DNA of 35,504 nucleotides. Source: Bacillota bacterium (GTDB taxonomy: Bacteria; Bacillota; Clostridia; Lachnospirales; CAG-274). Numbering within the stretch: the stretch's first letter is position 1; each line of letters opens with the position of its first letter. The stretch is from assembly GCA_017460805.1 (NCBI GenBank), contig JAFUAF010000006.1, forward strand, positions 1 through 35,504, in the 5' to 3' direction. A program made the translations under genes and the position numbers. Under the pieces are notes generated by a model. The model saw only the letters and a list, made by a program, of their open reading frames with translations. It ran no database searches and was not told the origin of the DNA. Below are positions 33,106 through 35,504 of the stretch, in pieces.

Positions 33106-33635
33106 CGATAATAAAGCGTATCCGCGTTTTTTTTGCGGGGATATTTATGGTGGCTGTGTCGCTTTTGTACGCTGCGGCACCTACAGAAGCTCTGCCTGAC
33201 ATTACGGCGGTGCTATCGCTGGCTCTTTTGCTGTACGGTGTAAAGATGATGGTGTTTTATTTTACGCTTGCCCGCCATATGACAGGCGGTCTGGCCGTTT
33301 TATTCCGTGCGGTGCTGATTTTTGACATAGGGCTGTTTGCGTTTTATCTTCCTGATGTTCCGCTGATATATGTAATGATATATCTTGCGGCAATACATGG
33401 ATTTGCCGGGATCGCGGGCGTTTTAAAAGCACTTGAAGCCAAACGGCTTGAAGCTCCGTCGTGGAAACTGAATTTCTTTCATGGTCTTGTCAATGCGATA
33501 ATGGCGGTTTTGTGCCTTGTATTTTCAAAATCCATACGAACGGCGGTGCTGATATATTCGTCGGGTCTGTTTTATTCGGGCGTGATACGTATAATACAAG
33601 CATTCCGAAAAACGGCAAGTATATATGTTCAATAA
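33102..33635 (+). CDS. DUF308/HdeD-like membrane protein
   Basis: This 177-residue membrane protein has six hydrophobic segments arranged as three hairpins, like the DUF308/HdeD family: IRVFFAGIFMVAVSLLYAAA, LPDITAVLSLALLLYGVKMM, VLFRAVLIFDIGLFAFYLPD, IYVMIYLAAIHGFAGIAGVL, FFHGLVNAIMAVLCLVFSKS and TAVLIYSSGLFYSGVIRIIQ. The repeated glycine in the paired helices fits the family. The function of such proteins in Firmicutes is unknown. It is the third gene of a fully overlapping operon (4-base ATGA overlaps at both junctions), so the three products are probably made in matched amounts. A bidirectional terminator follows after 11 bases. Confidence 0.8.
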   Translation: MTIIKRIRVFFAGIFMVAVSLLYAAAPTEALPDITAVLSLALLLYGVKMMVFYFTLARHMTGGLAVLFRAVLIFDIGLFAFYLPDVPLIYVMIYLAAIHGFAGIAGVLKALEAKRLEAPSWKLNFFHGLVNAIMAVLCLVFSKSIRTAVLIYSSGLFYSGVIRIIQAFRKTASIYVQ

Positions 33636-33646
33636 AAATTATAATA

Positions 33647-33679
33647 AATAAAAAATGACCGCTTGGGTCATTTTTTATT
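33647..33679. terminator. Bidirectional terminator overlapping the PAP2 stop codon
   Basis: AATAAAAAATGACC (33647-33660) pairs with GGTCATTTTTTATT (33666-33679), a perfect 14-bp stem with a five-base loop. It serves the three-gene operon and the convergent PAP2 gene, whose TGA (33670-33668) lies within the right arm. Confidence 0.88.
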
Positions 33680-34618
33680 GCTTGCATATTTCATTATAAA
33701 TATCGGATATACGGCAACGGCGAATATCATCATAAGCATATATGATATAAAGTTGCCCCAATGTGCGCCGAACCACACCTTAAAAGTAACAGTGGTAAGG
33801 TATTGTGTCCAAATAAACAGTATCGCCGTACCTACACAGGCCATGGCGGGGAGAAGTTCCGCACCGACGGGTATCTTATATTTTACATAATGTCTTTCCG
33901 CATAACTGCCGATAAGCAGACCAAGAAAGCCGCCCGCTGCCTTGAATGTATCGTTCATCATTTTCTGCGGATCGACCAGAAGTTCGCCGTTTACATAATC
34001 CATTGGATACGGTTTTACCGTTATGTAGATAAGAACGGCTATGACCAGAATTACACCTGCGATAGTGAGTTTATCTGCAAAGGCGGGGTTCGTGGCTGTC
34101 TTTTTTTGTATGGTGCCTGCTATGAGGATTATGATCACAGTTTCGGTAAAACCGACTATTACATCCTGCGGGGTATGTACGCCGAGGAAGTTGCGTGAAA
34201 AACCCGTGAGCAGTATCATTATACCGCAGAATACGGCGAGCCATTTTCTCCTTTTGTGCTGCCATGCCACAACAGAGCCGTAAGTCGCCGTTGCACACAT
34301 TGTATGTCCGCTTGGGAATGAATAGCCCGTTGCCGCAACTTTTGAGTCGCCTGCGGGTTCTATTCTTGCATCTCTTATCCACGGTCTGTAGGCACATACG
34401 GATAATTTTATGGTGCCGTTTAATATCTCGCCGCCCCAGAGGGTGCCCATAAATCTGTAGCCCCAGTTTTTGTTGACTGCCCAGTATATCAAAAACGGCA
34501 GTATGGGCATTATATCAACGGCTATTTTTGATATCATGTTAAAAATTTCGTCAAAAATGCCGCCCGTGGCATTTCTTATCTCCTGTAAAAACAACAGGTA
34601 TTGTATATCTATATTCAT
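33668..34618 (-). CDS. PAP2-family membrane phosphatase
   Basis: This polytopic membrane phosphatase of the type 2 phosphatidic acid phosphatase family would remove phosphate from lipid or isoprenoid phosphates at the outer membrane face. The 316-residue protein has the three-part signature intact: KxxxxxxRP in IKLSVCAYRPW, PSGH in GYSFPSGHTMCA, and SRxxxxxHxxxD in SRNFLGVHTPQDV. Extra hydrophobic segments after residue 200 suggest eight or nine in all, longer than minimal members. I start at ATG 34618, with AAAGGGG upstream; the open frame runs 61 codons further but that part encodes the tail of a GGDEF domain. The substrate, such as undecaprenyl pyrophosphate, is unknown. Confidence 0.92.
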   Translation of the reverse strand: MNIDIQYLLFLQEIRNATGGIFDEIFNMISKIAVDIMPILPFLIYWAVNKNWGYRFMGTLWGGEILNGTIKLSVCAYRPWIRDARIEPAGDSKVAATGYSFPSGHTMCATATYGSVVAWQHKRRKWLAVFCGIMILLTGFSRNFLGVHTPQDVIVGFTETVIIILIAGTIQKKTATNPAFADKLTIAGVILVIAVLIYITVKPYPMDYVNGELLVDPQKMMNDTFKAAGGFLGLLIGSYAERHYVKYKIPVGAELLPAMACVGTAILFIWTQYLTTVTFKVWFGAHWGNFISYMLMMIFAVAVYPIFIMKYASNKK

Positions 34619-35096
34619 ATTATCTTCCCCTTTCTGTTGATCATTTTCTTTTTTCGGGATAACAAAACCTGATGTGCCTTGGCTTTTAAGCAGCTGCTTT
34701 TCGGCGTACATCAGTTTATCGGCTTCTTCGTAAGTCGTAATTTCCGCTGCCGTATACCATACCGCATGAAACGGAAACAAATACATCCGTGCTTTCGGCA
34801 TTTATTTCGGCAAGTGCAGACTGCCATTTTATCAGTATTATCTCGGCTTCCTCGTTCGATATGTTAAAAGCAGTCGCTAAAAATTCGTCCCCGTCCATTC
34901 TGTAGCCGTATACGTTTTTTCCGCATATGGCGGAAACACTTTTTGCCGCATTTATAATAAGCTTGTCCCCGTATTCGTGCCCGTAGTGGTCGTTTATATA
35001 TTTAAGATCGTTTACATCAAAATTAAATACGGCAATGGAGTAGGGACTGCCGAACCTTATATTTTGATTATACAATACAGATACTCCTTTTTGCAA
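34619..35096 (-). pseudogene. Broken GGDEF-domain (diguanylate cyclase-like) remnant
   Basis: On the minus strand the frame from about 35096 encodes FNFDVNDLKYINDHYGHEYG and DKLIINAA, then NVYGYRMDGDEFLA, where the signature is DGDEF instead of GGDEF, and ends SVSCGMVYGSGNYDL at a stop near 34716. The expected domain end, TTYEEADKLMYAEKQLLKSQ, is in another frame (34618-34760), so an indel near 34745-34760 split the gene. No usual start or sensor domain precedes it: the upstream DNA is a promoter-like sequence and hairpins. The second frame runs without a stop into the PAP2 ORF. The intact domain would make cyclic-di-GMP; this remnant should not. Confidence 0.8.
35067..35096 (-). promoter_or_regulatory. 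Candidate promoter for the GGDEF remnant and PAP2 gene
   Basis: On the minus strand TTGCAA (35096-35091) is followed after 18 bases by a perfect TATAAT (35072-35067). Transcription would start inside the remnant, and could carry through to the PAP2 gene. No closer promoter for PAP2 is evident. Confidence 0.45.
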
Positions 35097-35131
35097 GTGT
35101 TTTATGCAAACATCGGTACAGAAAAATAATA

Positions 35132-35182
35132 TTATCGGAAGTTAAAACTTCCGATAAACGTCACGAAATCATAGATTTCGTG
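35132..35182. repeat. Two adjacent perfect hairpins
   Basis: TTATCGGAAGTT/AACTTCCGATAA (35132-35157, two-base loop) and CACGAAATC/GATTTCGTG (35162-35182, three-base loop) sit side by side upstream of the GGDEF remnant. The arrangement recalls the hairpin array at 24822-24948. No gene is visible from 35097 to the window end. Confidence 0.75.
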
Positions 35183-35369
35183 CCATTAAATTACTCGAAT
35201 CAAGTGAGCAAGCTCCCTTGCTTCTCATAATTTATATTATGTAAATTTTGAGTTTCCCCATTTTTTGAGACCGAATGTTTATGATAACGCCAATTAAGCA
35301 GAGTAGCCGTGTGTCGCCACTTGTTATGTATACTGCAAAATTGGAATTTGACGGGGTGTAATCGGCTGC

Positions 35370-35470
35370 CGTAAACCCCTCAGTCAGCCGTTGTAGTTTT
35401 ATGTCAAAAGCCGATAAAATGGCGGCTGACAGCTCCCCTGAGCAAGGGGAGCCAAGAAACCTCCGCCGTA
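35370..35470. repeat. Intergenic palindromic repeat of a type common in Clostridia
   Basis: AACCCCTCAGTCAGCCG begins the element; GTCAGCCG (35383-35390) pairs with CGGCTGAC (35423-35430) and is followed by GCTCCCCT/AGGGGAGC (35432-35452, five-base loop) and CCAAGAAACC. I recall close relatives scattered between genes in many Clostridia genomes; copy number here cannot be judged. The 32 bases within the first stem make it longer than the usual form. The stretch 35183-35369 holds no gene, terminator or other clear signal. Confidence 0.65.
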
Positions 35471-35504
35471 GCTATTGAAGAAGCGGGGTGTCGTCCTTGC
35501 CTGC

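Noticed and set aside
34619-34801. N-terminal domain of the PAP2 protein as a real 377-residue start
   Set aside because: The first 61 codons encode the tail of a GGDEF domain preceded by out-of-frame residues; a strong ribosome site supports the start at 34618.
1-35504. tRNA, rRNA or known riboswitch
   Set aside because: I found no cloverleaf, rRNA stretch or riboswitch core I could recognise on either strand.

Overview
The window looks like chromosomal DNA from a low-GC Gram-positive anaerobe of the class Clostridia, probably a gut-type relative of Ruminococcus, Eubacterium or Lachnospiraceae. The evidence is GGAGG-type ribosome sites, near-consensus TTGACA/TATAAT promoters, occasional GTG starts, bidirectional A/T-flanked terminators, and families common in such genomes (DUF6765, FrhB-like capsule proteins, copper-amine-oxidase-N stalk domains). 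I cannot name a species. I see no rRNA, tRNA or CRISPR array.

Region 1 (1-2090) is the edge of mobile DNA, read on the minus strand. It holds a large serine recombinase running off the left edge. Upstream and translationally coupled to it is a small chimeric ORF whose start looks like a transposase and whose end looks like a serine recombinase tail. A 24-bp tandem repeat follows, a few bases before the promoter of region 2.

Region 2 (2092-18825) is one long plus-strand capsule or exopolysaccharide locus of 15 genes: two GT4 and two GT2 glycosyltransferases, one unrecognised sugar-transfer-like protein, a nucleotidyltransferase-like protein, a pyruvyl transferase coupled to an FrhB-like iron-sulfur protein, Wzy polymerase, Wzx flippase, an acyltransferase, dTDP-rhamnose genes rmlD-rmlC-rmlA, and UDP-glucose dehydrogenase. 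A perfect 15-bp stem terminator closes it. The gene set implies a Wzx/Wzy-assembled acidic polymer with rhamnose, uronic acid and probably pyruvate and acyl groups. No initiating sugar-phosphate transferase, chain-length or kinase genes and no rmlB are in the window. The glycosyltransferase part is visibly more AT-rich than the flanks.

Region 3 (18826-29600) is mixed chromosomal genes: a YgjP-like metallopeptidase, an aldo/keto reductase divergent from a LysR regulator, a 957-residue secreted protein (GLUG-like, ZinT-like and stalk domains) behind a consensus promoter with an inverted-repeat operator, a block of hairpins between two copies of one terminator, a bacterial GH3-type acyl-adenylating enzyme, a PPC/DUF296 protein, and a cardiolipin synthase preceded by a small membrane protein.

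Region 4 (29600-35504) holds a lipoprotein, a decayed sugar-nucleotidyltransferase pseudogene, an SCP2-like protein whose promoter carries a palindrome, a tightly coupled three-gene membrane operon (4-TM protein, DUF6765, DUF308-like), a PAP2 phosphatase, a broken GGDEF-domain remnant read into it, and a right end with no gene, occupied by hairpins and a common clostridial-type intergenic repeat.
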